From positions 19,064,393 to 19,128,392 of the forward strand of contig NC_091220.1 in assembly GCF_040958095.1 (NCBI RefSeq): DNA of 64,000 bases, read 5' to 3'. Positions 21,446 to 32,015 of the stretch are shown here, in pieces (positions within the stretch are counted from its first letter, which is position 1; every line of letters begins with the position of its first letter). A program made the position numbers and the translations under genes. Below the pieces are notes generated by a model that saw nothing but the letters and a program-made list of their open reading frames with translations, ran no database searches and had not been told where the DNA came from. Origin of the DNA: Procambarus clarkii (taxonomy: Eukaryota; Arthropoda; Malacostraca; Decapoda; Cambaridae).

Positions 21446-21992
21446 TGCTACAGATAGAGTTAGGTGAAGGAATTTCTATTTTCCATTGATTTTGGCGGGT
21501 GTCTGGCTGGCCAACCCTTTTAGTAGTCAATATCCGATAGGAAGAGGGTTGCCGGAACCCGATGCTCCTTTATTATGGCGTTTGTACTGGATTCAATCCC
21601 TTTCCCTCTGTGCGTTTCGATCGCTTATAGCCAACAGGAACGCGCTCTCTCTGATCCCGAATCATGCGTACCGGATTACTCTTTTTAGAAAGGAATAATG
21701 CTTGATCCCCTCGCAAATATGGTTTAAATAAAATAAATATAAACTGGACAAAAGGTCCTGAAAAACTGCTACGGCAAACTTTTATATATCTCTCTCAGTA
21801 TTTCTCTCATGTTTCCCTGATAAACGCGTATGGGAACCAACGCTTTTTTATAACTCTTCTGTGACCTGCTTTTGTTTTGGGCGATTTGGTGTGGAATTTT
21901 GTTCCCTTATAGTCTCTCCTGTTAGCAGCTCGGCGCGCTGAAGACTCAATTCTGCTGCTGTGGGATAATTTCACTATCAGTTACGTCTATGA
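21446..21992. other. No gene seen
   Basis: Mixed sequence with small open frames only; no splice-supported exon recognised. Confidence 0.4.
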
Positions 21993-22627
21993 TTTAAATT
22001 CCTTGCGACCGTTATTTAATTCAAATTCCTTGCGACCGTTATTTAATTCAAATTCCTTGCGACCGTTATTTAGTTCAAATTCCTTGCGACCGTTATTTAG
22101 TTCAAATTCCTTGCGACCGTTGTTTAATTCAAATTCCTTGCGACCGTTATTTAATTCAAATTCCTTGCGACCGTTATTCAATTCAAATTCCTTGCAACCG
22201 TTATTTAATTCAAATTCCTTGCGACCGTTATTTCATTCAAATTCCTTGCGACCGTTATTTAATTCAAATTCCTTTCGACCGTTATTTAATTCAAATTCCT
22301 TGCGACCGTTATTTCATTCAAATTCCTTGCGACCGTTATTTAATTCAAATTCCTTGTGACCGTTATTTAATTCAAATTCCTTGCGACCGTTATTTCATTC
22401 AAATTCCTTGCGACCGTTATTTCATTCAAATTCCTTGCGACCGTTATTTCATTCAAATTCCTCGCGACCGTTATTTAATTCAAATTCCTTGCGACCGTTA
22501 TTTCATTCAAATTCCTTGCGACCGTTATTTAATTCAAATTCCTCGCGACCGTTATTTAATTCAAATTCCTCGCGACCGTTATTTAATTCAAATTCCTCGC
22601 GACCGTTATTTAATTCAAATTCCTTGC
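21993..22627. repeat. Minisatellite, 27 bp unit, about 23 copies
   Basis: Unit CAAATTCCTTGCGACCGTTA plus TTTAATT, with TTTCATT and CTCGCGACC subtypes clustering to the right. The unit length keeps several frames open. Confidence 0.95.
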
Positions 22628-22659
22628 TTGTTATTTAATTATTTAATTCAAATTGGTGG

Positions 22660-22903
22660 GAGCCGGTCGGCCGAGCGGACAGCACGCTGGACTTGTGATC
22701 CTGTGGTCCGGGTTCGATCCCTGGCGCCGGCGAGAAACAATGGGCAGAGTTTCTTTCACCCTATACCCCTGTTACCTAGCAGTAAAATAGGTACTTGGGT
22801 GTTTAGTCAGCTGTCATGGGTTGCTTCCTGGGGGTGGAGGCCTGGTAGAGGACCGGGCCGCGGGGACACTAAAGCCCCGAAATCATCTCAAGATAACCTC
22901 AAG
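22660..22903 (+). mobile_element. tRNA-like SINE-1 copy with 8 bp target duplication
   Basis: Complete head (GAGCCGGTCGGCCGAGCGG), body and tail A. ATTGGTGG occurs at 22652-22659 and again at 22904-22911, a clean target-site duplication that fixes both element boundaries. Confidence 0.93.
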
Positions 22904-22911
22904 ATTGGTGG

Positions 22912-23285
22912 AGAGATATATATATCTTTTTTATTTTGCATGTGAGAAAAATATTTTGTATTTTTCTTTTCTTTATTTTCTTTCCCGTATAACTTTTTGT
23001 TCCAATTTAATTTCTTCAGACTGATATGATGGCTCGAACGCCGTCCGCTATTTTTGTCAATTTCCTTGTTTTAAATTACCTGTTTTCTGTTGGTATATTC
23101 GTTTCTCTTTAAGTATTTTCGTTATTTTTGTCGGTGTTATCGTCTACGTTATCTTCGACGTCAATTCTTCGCCTGGAAATGGTTGGCACTTAAGACTATT
23201 TCCTAATTGGTGGTTTGCCAATTCAGTGTTCATTTTGTCCCAGTCAATCCTCTTGTTGTTAAAATTACATTTAGTGAATAGCCCT
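22912..23285. other. AT-rich sequence, no gene seen
   Basis: Poly-T-rich; no exon recognised. Confidence 0.4.
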
Positions 23286-23545
23286 TTGTTGCTTGTTAAT
23301 CCGGGGGGGGGGGGGGGTTTGTGCGTGGCCTGGGGGGTGGGTGGGGAGGGGGGGGGGGTGATAGTTGTTGATGGGCTGGTAGTGATGGTTGTCGGGAGGG
23401 TGGTGGTGGTTGTTGTTGGTGGGTGGATGGTAGTAGGCAGGTAGGGGGCTGATGGGCGGGTGGTGGGGTGGTAGATGGGGGTGGTAGGTGGATGGGGATG
23501 GGTGATTGATGGGCCCGGGGGGGGGGGGGTGCTGTATAGTGCGGG
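23286..23545. repeat. G-rich low-complexity region
   Basis: G-runs, GGTGGTGGTTGTTG and GGGTGGATGG-like segments. Several runs of four or more G could support quadruplex formation. Confidence 0.7.
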
Positions 23546-23819
23546 TGGCAGCACTCGTGTCGAACATCAATTACGCGGTGATTGAGGGACGCTGATGGAT
23601 GAAGGAGGGTGAGGCGGATGACGAGTGGATGGATGGAGGCGGCTGGTCGCTCAATGGATGCGTCTCCGGCATTGAATACCCCCCCTCCACCCCCCCTAAC
23701 CCCCTAACCCCCCCCCCTTACGCCGTCTTAGACTCAAAACTTTTCCCGAAGGAGAATTCCTCTTGTGCAGATTGTGTTATTAATTTTGAGTGTGTGTGTC
23801 GAGTACATCTTGGCGAGTG

Positions 23820-24000
23820 ATGGTATAGAGAGCGAGACGGTTTCGCTTCATGCAGGTCTGCGTTCAATTCCCGACTGTCTACAAGTGGTTGGGGCATCAT
23901 TCCTTTCCCTCCTCAGTCCCATCGCAAATCCTTATATCCTGGACCCCTTCCCAGTGCTATATAGTCGTAATGGCTTGGCGCTTTTCCCCTTGTAGATACC
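23820..24000 (+). mobile_element. tRNA-like SINE-2 copy
   Basis: Head with GAGACGGTTTCGCTTCATGC and GCGTTCAATTCCCGACTGTC, body ACAAGTGGTTGGGGCATCAT and ATAGTCGTAATGGCTTGGCG. Same family as 35655 and 39432. Confidence 0.8.
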
Positions 24001-24279
24001 TCAATCCACACCCCCTACCCCCCACCACAGGGGAGGAACAGGTAAAAACCACCCATGGTGCCGGGGCGGGTGATTGAGACCCACAAGACGTCTGCATTTC
24101 AATATACTTATTTTTTTGCGTTTTTGGAATTGCCTGATGTTTTTACCTCTCCTCTCTGATAGATTTAATTATGGCGTATACCCCTGGAGGCGGAGGGTAG
24201 AAGCGGGTCGAGTCTCAGCTCTGGGGCGTCGGCATCTTTATATCCATCTCTGGAGGTAGAGGAATAGGGTGTGACGCCG
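24001..24279. other. Unassigned sequence
   Basis: No element recognised. The last 30 bases are a diverged edge of the array that follows. Confidence 0.4.
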
Positions 24280-25384
24280 GCCATGGTAGAGGGAGGGTGT
24301 AACACCGGTCCAGCTAGGATAAAGGTGTGACACCGGCCCAGCTAGGATAAAGGTGTGACACCGGCCCAGCTAGGATAAAGGTGTGCCACCGGCCCAGCTA
24401 GGATAAAGGTGTGACACCGGCCCAGCTAGGATAAAGGTGTGACACCGGCCCAGCTAGGATAAAGGTGTGACACCGGCCCAGCTAGGATAAAGGTATGACA
24501 CCGGCCCAGCTAGGATAAAGGTATGACACCGGCCCAGCTAGGATAAAGGTGTGACACCGGCCCAGCTAGGATAAAGGTATGACACCGGCCCAGCTAGGAT
24601 AAAGGTATGACACCGGCCCAGCTAGGATAAAGGTGTGACACCGGCCCAGCTAGGATAAAGGTGTGACACCGGCCCAGCTAGGATAAAGGTGTGACACCGG
24701 CCCAGCTAGGATAAAGGTGTGACACCGGCCCAGCTAGGATAAAGGTATGACACCGGCCCAGCTAGGATAAAGGTATGACACCGGCCCAGCTAGGATAAAG
24801 GTGTGACACCGGCCCAGCTAGGATAAAGGTGTGACACCGGCCCAGCTAGGATAAAGGTGTGACACCGGCCCAGCTAGGATAAAGGTGTGACACCGGCCCA
24901 GCTAGGATAAAGGTGTGACACCGGCCCAGCTAGAATAAAGGTGTGACACCGGCCCAGCTAGGATAAAGGTGTGACACCGGCCCAGCTAGGATAAAGGTAT
25001 GACACCGGCCCAGCTAGGATAAAGGTGTGACACCGGCCCAGCTAGGATAAAGGTGTGACACCGGCCCAGCTAGGATAAAGGTATGACACCGGCCCAGCTA
25101 GGATAAAGGTGTGACACCGGCCCAGCTAGGATAAAGGTGTGACACCGGCCCAGCTAGGATAAAGGTGTGACACCGGCCCAGCAGGATAAAGGTGTGACAC
25201 CGGCCCAAGTAGGATAAAGGTGTGACACCGGCCCAGCAGGATAAAGGTGTGACACCGGCCCAGCTAGGATAAAGGTGTGACACCGGCCCAGCTAGGATAA
25301 AGGTGTGACACCGGCCCAGCTAGGATAAAGGTGTGACACCGGCCCAGCTAGGATAAAGGTGTGACACCGGCCCAAGTAGGAGAA
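24280..25384. repeat. Minisatellite, 28 bp unit, about 39 copies, very homogeneous
   Basis: Unit GGTGTGACACCGGCCCAGCT plus AGGATAAA. Most copies are identical; GGTATGACA variants occur in small groups, and a few copies lack CT or have AAGT for AGCT near 25180-25240 and at the right edge. The homogeneity implies recent amplification. Confidence 0.97.
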
Positions 25385-25589
25385 CGTGTCACTGGGGCAA
25401 TAAAACAAGGCCCGACGGCTCGTGATTACCCGGAGTGGCACTCGAGCAGGTCCTTGAGTTGGCACTCCAGGTGGCACTCGAGTCAGCGCTAATATCCGCG
25501 AGATTGTCTTCCGCCCCGACAGTGTTTAAGGGCAAACAAGACTAAATCAGGTCCTCGCCCTCAGCCTCTCAAGTGTGTGATACATACCT
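25385..25589. other. Spacer with GGCACTCGAG short repeats
   Basis: GTGGCACTCGAG-like words recur at about 25435, 25460 and 25470. Otherwise unassigned. Confidence 0.4.
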
Positions 25590-26102
25590 GGGGCCAGATT
25601 CACGAAGCAGTTATCTCTTGAGGTTATCTTGAGATGATTTCGGGGCTTTTTAGTGTCCCCGCGGCCCGGTCCTCGACCAGGCCTCCACCCCCAGGAAGCA
25701 GCCCGTGACAGCTGACTAACACCCAGGTACCTATTTTACTGCTAGGTAACAGGGGCATAGGGTGAAAGAAACTCTGCCCATTGTTTCTCGCCGGCGCCTG
25801 GGATCCAACCCAGGACCACAGGATCACAAGCCCAGCGTGCTGTCCGCTCGGCCGACCGGCTCCCAAACACTTACGAACCTGTCCATCTTTTTTCAATCTT
25901 TGGCGGCTTTGTTTACAATTATTAAACAGTTAATGAGCTCCGAAGCACCAGGAGACTGTTTATAACAATAACAACAGTTGAATGGGAAGTTTTCATGCTT
26001 GTAAACTGTTTAATAAATGTAACCAAAGCCGTCAAAGATTGAGGAAAGATGTACACGTTCCTAAGTGCTTGCGTAACTGCTTCGTGAATCTGGTTTCTGG
26101 GC
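25590..26102 (+). mobile_element. Palindromic MITE copy interrupted by a SINE
   Basis: Left terminus GGGGCCAGATTCACGAAGCA at 25590; arms resume at 25865 (ACTTACGAACCTGTCCATC) and run to CTTCGTGAATCTGG, with the outermost bases altered. The interrupting sequence is a complete SINE-1, so the MITE inserted first. Confidence 0.85.
25613..25864 (-). mobile_element. tRNA-like SINE-1 nested in the MITE
   Basis: Tail A at left (GAGGTTATCTTGAGATGATT), head at right (CGCTCGGCCGACCGGC). No target duplication is evident, and a few MITE bases at the junction appear lost. Confidence 0.9.
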
Positions 26103-26136
26103 TCCAGGAGGTGGTGGTAGTAGAGTACATGGGGGA

Positions 26137-26177
26137 AATAGGTAATACTCATACAGATAGTATGTGTATTACCTATT
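26137..26177. repeat. 12 bp inverted repeat
   Basis: AATAGGTAATAC (26137-26148) and GTATTACCTATT (26166-26177) pair perfectly around an 17-nt loop. Next to the SINE tail; role unknown. Confidence 0.8.
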
Positions 26178-26179
26178 AC

Positions 26180-26420
26180 TCTCGGGACTTAGCGTCCCCG
26201 CGGCCCGGTCCTCTACCAGGCCTCCTTTTTGTTACACACACCCCTAGGAAGCAGCCCGTAGCAGCTGTCTAACTCCCAGGTACCTATTTACTGCTAGGTA
26301 ACAGGGGCATTAGAGTGAAAGAAATATTTTGTCCCTTTGTCTCCGCCTCCACCGGGGATCGAACCCGGAACCTCAGGATTACGAACCCGAAGCGCTGTCC
26401 ACCCAGCTGTCAGGCGCCCA
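26180..26420 (-). mobile_element. tRNA-like SINE, diverged subfamily
   Basis: Shares TTAGCGTCCCCGCGGCCCGG, CCCAGGTACCTATTTACTGC and a head with GGGATCGAACCCGG, but the anticodon-side sequence (AGGATTACGAACCCGAAGCG) differs from SINE-1. A different tRNA-like head on the same body and tail. Confidence 0.8.
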
Positions 26421-26826
26421 TGATAGATACAGAATATGAGCAACAGAGGGCTCTCTCTCTTCACTCTGCCTTACAGAGCAATAAAAAAATCTATTCATTA
26501 AAAATAAATAGCAATAAAAAATGAGCGAAAACCAGTAGTACTGAACGCTATCTAACGACAAAGCTATTTACTTCATGTTATTATCTTAATAATTATCTAT
26601 GTCATTAAAATTGAATGCTTTTCGTACTCGGAGGCTAGATGTTTAGGGCTAGTCTCACGGAACTTTGCACTGGGATTTGTAATTGTTCGACGAGTGTCAT
26701 AAGTGGGGTCGACTCGCAGGCTCCTCGTCACAAAGGGCGACTTCTAGGACGATTCCCAGAGACGCCTATGAAGTATGAAATGTGGGGTTGATTGTCCATA
26801 GAGTTTATAAACTTATTTTAAGACCG

Positions 26827-26853
26827 TTATCAACATTGAATCAATGTTGATAA
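26827..26853. repeat. Perfect 12 bp hairpin
   Basis: TTATCAACATTG / CAATGTTGATAA with a 3-nt loop (AAT). Isolated; no terminator role expected in this genome type. Confidence 0.75.
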
Positions 26854-26879
26854 TGTTGAATGCTACCCCGAGTATCTTT

Positions 26880-27345
26880 TGCCCACAGATATAATGGGAG
26901 AAAGATTGGAGGAGTAAGGCAGAGAGAATTTGAGAGAGGGAGGGAGACGGACAGAAGGAATAAGTGAAAGAGAGAGAGAGAGAGAGAGCATGAGGGAGAG
27001 GAATGAGGGGAAAGGTGTGAGGGGGAGAGAAGGGTATGAATGAGGGGGGGGGGAAAGTATGAGATAGAGAGCATGAGGGGAAGGTATGAGAAGGGCAGGT
27101 GTGAGGGGGAGAGAAGGGTATGAATCAGGGGTTAAAGTATGAGAGATAGAGAGCATGAGGGGAAGGTATGAGAAGGGCAGGTGTGAGAGGGAGAGAAGGG
27201 TATGAATGAGGGGGGGGAAAGTATGAGGGATAGAGAGCATGAGGGAGGGGAATGAGGGGGAGAGAAGGGTATGAATGAGGGGGGGGAAAGTATGAGAGAT
27301 AGAGAGCATGAGGGGAAGGTATGAGAGGGGCAGGACCAGCACCGG
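26880..27345. repeat. GA/G-rich repeat, about 85 bp unit near 27000-27335
   Basis: Repeated GAGAAGGGTATGAATGAGGG and GATAGAGAGCATGAGGGG modules, three to four copies with deletions. Confidence 0.85.
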
Positions 27346-27846
27346 CTGAAGGCTGGCTTATCTGTGTGTCGCGGGCCCAGCTGGTATTTTACGCTACCAT
27401 TTGAATATTGATAGACGCTCCTGGCTGATGAAAAAGTGCGTCCTGGCCCGAAGTGCCTCCCAATAACTGGTTGGGCTCAAACGCACTCACCCTCTACACG
27501 GATTCTTGGAGTGGATTGTCTGGCCGGATATCTCCCCCAACCTACACACATTTACAGATAAAGTGTTCACGTTCGGATACCGGAACGTGACTCTGGTGTG
27601 AAGGCTAGAGACGAGTTGGGGGGGATAGGGTGGTGGGAGGGGGGGGAGGGTGATGATTGGAGGGAAGGGGTGAATTATGGAAGGGATGAGTTGGGCGGGG
27701 GGGAGGGTTAGGTGGGGGGGTTATTGGTGGAAGGGGTGAGTGTGATTTATAATATCTAGTCTTGTATATTCACCTATTTGGGCTAGTGTAGATAGCTAGA
27801 GTACACACGGTGAGTATATGCTATGTGTATCTACATATGTATATAC

Positions 27847-27850
<4 letters not shown>
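27346..27850. other. Unassigned, G-rich 27600-27740
   Basis: No element recognised apart from G-runs. Confidence 0.4.

Positions 27851-27856
<6 letters not shown>

Positions 27857-27895
<39 letters not shown>
27857..27895. repeat. (TA)n microsatellite
   Basis: About 19 dinucleotides flanked by TATACTATGTG on both sides, a small direct repeat. Confidence 0.95.
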
Positions 27896-27899
<4 letters not shown>

Positions 27900-27906
<7 letters not shown>

Positions 27907-27965
27907 CTATGTGTGTCTACAGAATCGAGCTATTAGCTCTTGGACCCCGCCTTTCTAACCAATTT
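27900..27965 (-). mobile_element. LINE 3' tail, type II
   Basis: AGAATCGAGCTATTAGCTCT and TGGACCCCGCCTTTCTAACC are a reverse-strand tail related to those at 28195, 34212 and 60920. Confidence 0.6.
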
Positions 27966-28017
27966 ATTTCTCCTCTATTTTCTCTACTACATATTTTCCT
28001 CTTACACACGTACACAC

Positions 28018-28192
28018 ACACAGGAAACAGCCTGTAGCAGCTGTCTAACTCCCAGGTACCTATTTACTGCTAGGTGAATGGGCATCAGGGTGAAAGAAAC
28101 TCTGCCCCTTTGTTTCTGCCTCTGCCGGGGATCGAACCAGGGCCCTTAGAACTACGGCCCCAGAGCGCTGTCCACTCAGCCGTGAGGCCCGT
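28018..28192 (-). mobile_element. tRNA-like SINE, diverged subfamily
   Basis: CAGCTGTCTAACTCCCAGGT, CTATTTACTGCTAGGTGAAT and head GGGGATCGAACCAGGGCCC. Tail A is replaced by a (CA)n edge at 28010-28022. Confidence 0.8.
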
Positions 28193-28265
28193 GTGTGTGT
28201 GTTTTACTTATTCGTAATCACCTATTTGTCCCTGCAGGATCGAGCTTTAGCTCTTGTAATCCGAA
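28193..28265 (-). mobile_element. LINE 3' tail, type II
   Basis: Short (GT)n, then CACCTATTTGTCCCTGCAGG and ATCGAGCTTTAGCTCTTG. Matches the type II tails elsewhere. Confidence 0.55.
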
Positions 28266-28282
28266 TTACCAGCTAATAGTGT

Positions 28283-28830
28283 TATTTATCTGAATTTACC
28301 TGAGGGCCACTATTTCTCCAGTGGCTTCGGGTATGGGGAAGGGGGACAGGAAGCCGCTGGCTTATCAAAGGTATCCCCCATTGTTCCTGTGGATTTTTTT
28401 CAACTGGATTTTGAACTGAAGTAATGTCTTGGCAATTTCGGCTTCGACGGGTAGGCGGTTCCATAGATTTATAACCGCATTGGTGAAAAAGCATCTCTTA
28501 TTTTGTCCTACATTGTGGCTTGTTGAGCTTGAAACCCTTGCTCCTTATTTACGTTACAATGGAGCCTTTTAAAGAAGTGGCCTGGATTAATATCCCCCAA
28601 CTTGTTCAGTAATTTAAGCCTTGCTGGGCTCAGCCTTGTCACGTCCGGTTTGTAGTGTTGCTGGTCTTGTGGACCCCCAGCCGTTGGTACGTGATTCTCC
28701 TCCTTGCTAGTCTCCTATCACCACTTTCATCACCTTTACCGGTATTAAACTCCAGTAGCCATTTATAAGACCATTTCCCGAAGCCTGTCGAGGCTTTCCA
28801 CGCTCTTTGTCTCAAAGATTCAATAATTGA
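28283..28830 (-). pseudogene. LINE reverse transcriptase palm and C-terminus remnant
   Basis: Minus-strand frames give W-S-Y-K-W-L-L-E-F-N near 28750-28780 (RT palm region after the catalytic box), then L-K-L-L-N-K-L-G-D-I-N near 28590-28620, and after a frameshift F-F-T-N-A-V-I-N-L-W-N-R-L-P at about 28450-28492, ending at a stop at 28365-28367. The order fits the C-terminal half of a non-LTR element, with an apparent deletion between palm and C-terminus. Confidence 0.7.
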
Positions 28831-28869
28831 ACTCCTTCAAACATTGATATGTAAGACTCATTGAGAAAG

Positions 28870-28990
28870 TTCATGGGGGGGGGGAGAGGAGGAAGGGGGG
28901 GGGGGAAAGAGGGGAGAAGGGGAGGGGGGAAGAGGAGGGGAAGGAATGATGGGGAAGGAAAGATGGGGATGAAGGGAAAACAGAAGAGGG
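28870..28990. repeat. Purine-rich G-run tract
   Basis: GGGGGGGAAAG-like low complexity. Confidence 0.8.
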
Positions 28991-29035
28991 TTGAACTGTG
29001 GGATGGGGTCTGAGAGACAGACTATCCATGTGTAA

Positions 29036-29518
29036 GACTATTCCAAGGATAGTCTGACTATTCCAGGGATAATGTGACTATTCCAGGGATAATGTGACTA
29101 TTCCAGGGATAATCTGACTATTCCAGGGATAGTCTGACTATTCCAGGGATAGTCTGACTATTCCAGGGATAATCTGACTATTCCAGGGATAGTCTGACTA
29201 TTCCAGGGATAGTCTGACTATTCCAGGGATAGTCTGACTATTCCAGAGATAGTCAGACCATCCCAGGGATAGTCTGACTATTCCAGGGATAGTCTGACTA
29301 TTCCAGGGATAGTCTGACTATTCCAGGGATAGTCTGACTATTCCAGGGATAGTCTGACTATTCCAGGGATAGTCTGACTATTCCAGGGATAGTCTGACTA
29401 TTCCAGGGATAATCTGACTATTCCAGGGATAATCTGACTATTCCAGGGATAGTCTGACTATTCCAGGGATTGTCAGACCATCCCAGGGATAGTCAGACCA
29501 TCCCAGGGATAGTCTGAG
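29036..29518. repeat. Minisatellite, 20 bp unit, about 24 copies
   Basis: Unit CTATTCCAGGGATAGTCTGA with AATCTGA variants left and AGTCAGACCATCCC variants at the right end. GGATAGTC and GACTATCC-like words give local dyad symmetry. Confidence 0.95.
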
Positions 29519-29694
29519 ACAGCCTATCCCGTTATATATAAGATGTGCGTCCCTTCAGAGATGAACTAGAGCGTGAGACAGCGGGCTGTGATGGGTGGCC
29601 TGAGGCACCATCTGTGTGACTTATCACGCACCTCGGGCCGCCTCCTTAATAATTAAACATGTTCGTGTCCAATGTTTACCCTCCCCCCCCCCTA

Positions 29695-29865
29695 ATAGAA
29701 CACGAAACAGGGTTCGTGGTATCGTTGGCTAGGTTCTCGAATCGCATTCGGAGCTCCCAGGTTCGACTGAGATGGCTGGACGCGGTTGGCTTTTACCTTG
29801 TGCATCTGTTCACTTAGCAACACATAGGTACTCGGGAGTTTGGCAACTTCGACCTTGTGGAGACC
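29695..29865 (+). mobile_element. Probable tRNA-like SINE, other family
   Basis: GGTATCGTTGGCTAGGTTCT with CCCAGGTTCGACTGAG (B-box-like), then CATCTGTTCACTTAGCAAC and ATAGGTACTCGGGAGTT, resembling the SINE body seen at 33010-33160. Confidence 0.5.
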
Positions 29866-29876
29866 TGGGGCCAGAT

Positions 29877-30169
29877 TCACGAAGCAGTTACGCAAGTACT
29901 TACGAACCTGGGGCCAGATTCCCGAAGCAGTTACGCAAGTACTTACGAACGTGTACATCTTTCCTCAATCTTTGGCGACTTTGGTTACATTTATTAAACA
30001 GTTTACAAGCGTGAAAACTTGCTAATCAACTGTTGTTATTGTTATAAACAGCCTCCTGGTGCTTCGGAGCTCATTAACTGTTTATTAATTGTAAACAAAG
30101 CCGCCAAAGATTGAGAAAAGATGGACAGGTTCGTAAGTACTTGCGTAACTGCTTCGTGAATCTGGCCCC
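29877..30169 (-). mobile_element. Palindromic MITE with duplicated terminus
   Basis: Two successive left termini (GGGGCCAGATTC at 29877 and 29910) precede one internal body and one right terminus (CTTCGTGAATCTGGCCCC, ending 30169). The body is inverted relative to the copy at 4353. The extra terminus is a remnant of another insertion or a template-switch duplication. Confidence 0.85.
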
Positions 30170-30179
30170 TGGGTACAAG

Positions 30180-30350
30180 CCTAAAGTATATTTATATAAA
30201 CAGGCTCCCTGTCCCCCGACAACGGGAATTAAATTAAATAAGTTTGGATATAGAAAAGACCTGGGTAAATACGGGTTTGGAAACAGGGTTCTTGACTTCT
30301 TGAACAGATTACCAGGTAAAACAGTAGACATATGGAACACCTTCATTGTT
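30180..30350 (+). pseudogene. Possible LINE C-terminal fragment
   Basis: An open stretch reads F-G-Y-R-K-D-L-G-K then G-N-R-V-L-D-F-L-N-R-L-P, close to the 'NRVV..WNRLP' signature of CR1/Jockey-like C-termini. Short and without other support. Confidence 0.45.
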
Positions 30351-30362
30351 TCAAGAGTATCT

Positions 30363-30602
30363 TCTTGAGGTTATCTTGAGATGATTTCGGGGCTTTAGTG
30401 TCCCCGCGGCCCGGTCCTCGACCAGGCCTCCACCCGCCAGGAAGCAGCCCGTGACAGCTGACTAACACCCAGGTAGCTATTTTACTGCTAGGTAACAGGG
30501 GCATAGGGTGACAGGAACTCTGCCCATTGTTTCTCACCGGCGCCTGGGATCGAACCCAGGACCACAGGATCACAAGTCCAGCGTGCTGTCCGCTCGGCCC
30601 CC
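30363..30602 (-). mobile_element. tRNA-like SINE-1 copy with tail A
   Basis: TTATCTTGAGATGATTTCGG at left, head with GGGATCGAACCCAGGACCAC at right; the outermost head bases are missing. Confidence 0.9.
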
Positions 30603-30639
30603 TTAGAATATAGCTTAGAATACCTGAACGGGTTCTGCC

Positions 30640-30720
30640 TAAATGCTCAAATTCAAATTCAAAATTCAAATTCTTTATTCTGGAAGAATACATACATAGT
30701 TGATTTACAAACATAAATAC
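30640..30720 (-). mobile_element. LINE-type 3' end with (GAATTT)n tail
   Basis: On the minus strand CCAGAATAAAGAATTTGAAT has a poly(A)-like signal followed by a hexamer run. Similar in design to 4069-4102 and 4285-4318. Confidence 0.5.
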
Positions 30721-30823
30721 ATGCTTACGCGCATACATACTATGCGTGTAAGTGCTTTACAAGAATACAAGAATATGTTATGTATTCTCAAAACCCAATG
30801 TATCTTCTTGTATATAAATAAGT

Positions 30824-30894
30824 TGTTTAAAATTTGCTACCTGGAACAAAAGTTCCAAGTAGCACGGGCTATGGTGAGCCCGTAGTGGACTTAT
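30824..30894 (-). mobile_element. (CAA)-family hairpin retroposon with 6 bp target duplication
   Basis: TGGAACAAAAGTTCCAAGTA hairpin and GGGCTATGGTGAGCCCGTAG. ATAAGT at 30818-30823 and 30895-30900 flanks the body. Confidence 0.7.
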
Positions 30895-31479
30895 ATAAGT
30901 AAACAAATAAGGTAATTAAATAAATAAATAAAGTTTGAGTTTTTTTTATTTATTTTTTTTTATTATTATTTTCTACCACAGACGTGGCCACACATTTACA
31001 ATGCTAACCAGCATATATACATTTTCTTATATATATACATATATACAAATAAGTTTGAGTGAATATATATATCACTCAATATATAATATATATTATATAT
31101 ATAATTAAGTTATTGAATATATATATATATATATAATTGAATATATATATATATATATATATAATTGAGTGAATATATATCTAGAACCTGGTTCATAAAG
31201 GCATATATAGACCTTCTTCAGTTTCCTGTAATTCTTATTTTTTTAAATAAGTTTTCGTGTGTGTAAGAAAGAGAACTTAACGGTTGGGTGCCCTTGGGGA
31301 GATCATTGAGCCAGGCCTCGTAAACATGGCATTACGTCTCGAGTTAAGGCTGTAATCTCTTGAGGAGTTTTGTTTTTAATAGTTTACCTTTCATATAATG
31401 CGCTGGGGGAAGGAAAGAAAACGAGGCGCTGTATTAGTTTCAACAGAGACATTAACATACCGTTAATAATGTTAATAAT
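30895..31479. other. AT-rich region with (TA)n clusters
   Basis: Many ATATAT runs between 31020 and 31190 with small local palindromes. No gene. Confidence 0.5.
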
Positions 31480-31960
31480 TTATTTATTTAAATATATATA
31501 CAAGAGGGTACATTGGGTTTATGGGGTACATAGCATAGATGTTTTTACCATTCTTGTAAAGCCACTAACGCGCATAGCGTTTCGGGCAGGTACTTAATCT
31601 AACAGACAATTTTAAGTAAGTAATTTGTAGCCAAATTGAAAAAAATGTTAACAGGTTCATTGTAAGAATATTTGAGGAAAATTAGTGGGCACATTATAGT
31701 AAAATTTGAAGATTATATCAACAGGTACATTGTAGCATAATTTGAGGATTATGTCTAGGTACATTGTACATAGGTACATTGTACTGTAATTTGCGTGCAA
31801 CATAACAACAATGATATAAGATGATAGCAGTGATTACAATGGTGAAGTTGAATGGCTTAGACACATATATTAGGAGATTGGGTAGCACTAGATACAGAGC
31901 GAGTTTGAAACACTAGGTTCACGACTCTCTGATATAATAATAATATCAAGTACCATTGTT
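31480..31960 (-). mobile_element. Probable LINE 3' region
   Basis: On the minus strand CTGCCCGAAACGCTATGCGC and GTGGCTTTACAAGAATGG lead to an AAATAAATAAA tail near 31485; upstream are several ACAGGTACATTGTA-like words. The tail form suggests a LINE 3' end, from memory of similar decapod sequence; unverified. Confidence 0.4.
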
Positions 31961-32015
31961 GTACAGTACCAAGATACACTGATATCATATTTCATTGATG
32001 TGATACCTGGTTGAT

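Noticed and set aside
24280-25384. CRISPR-like direct repeats
   Set aside because: No spacers: the units are contiguous, and the genome is clearly eukaryotic.
26827-26853. Hairpin as a transcription terminator
   Set aside because: Rho-independent terminators are bacterial; no gene precedes it here and the context is eukaryotic.
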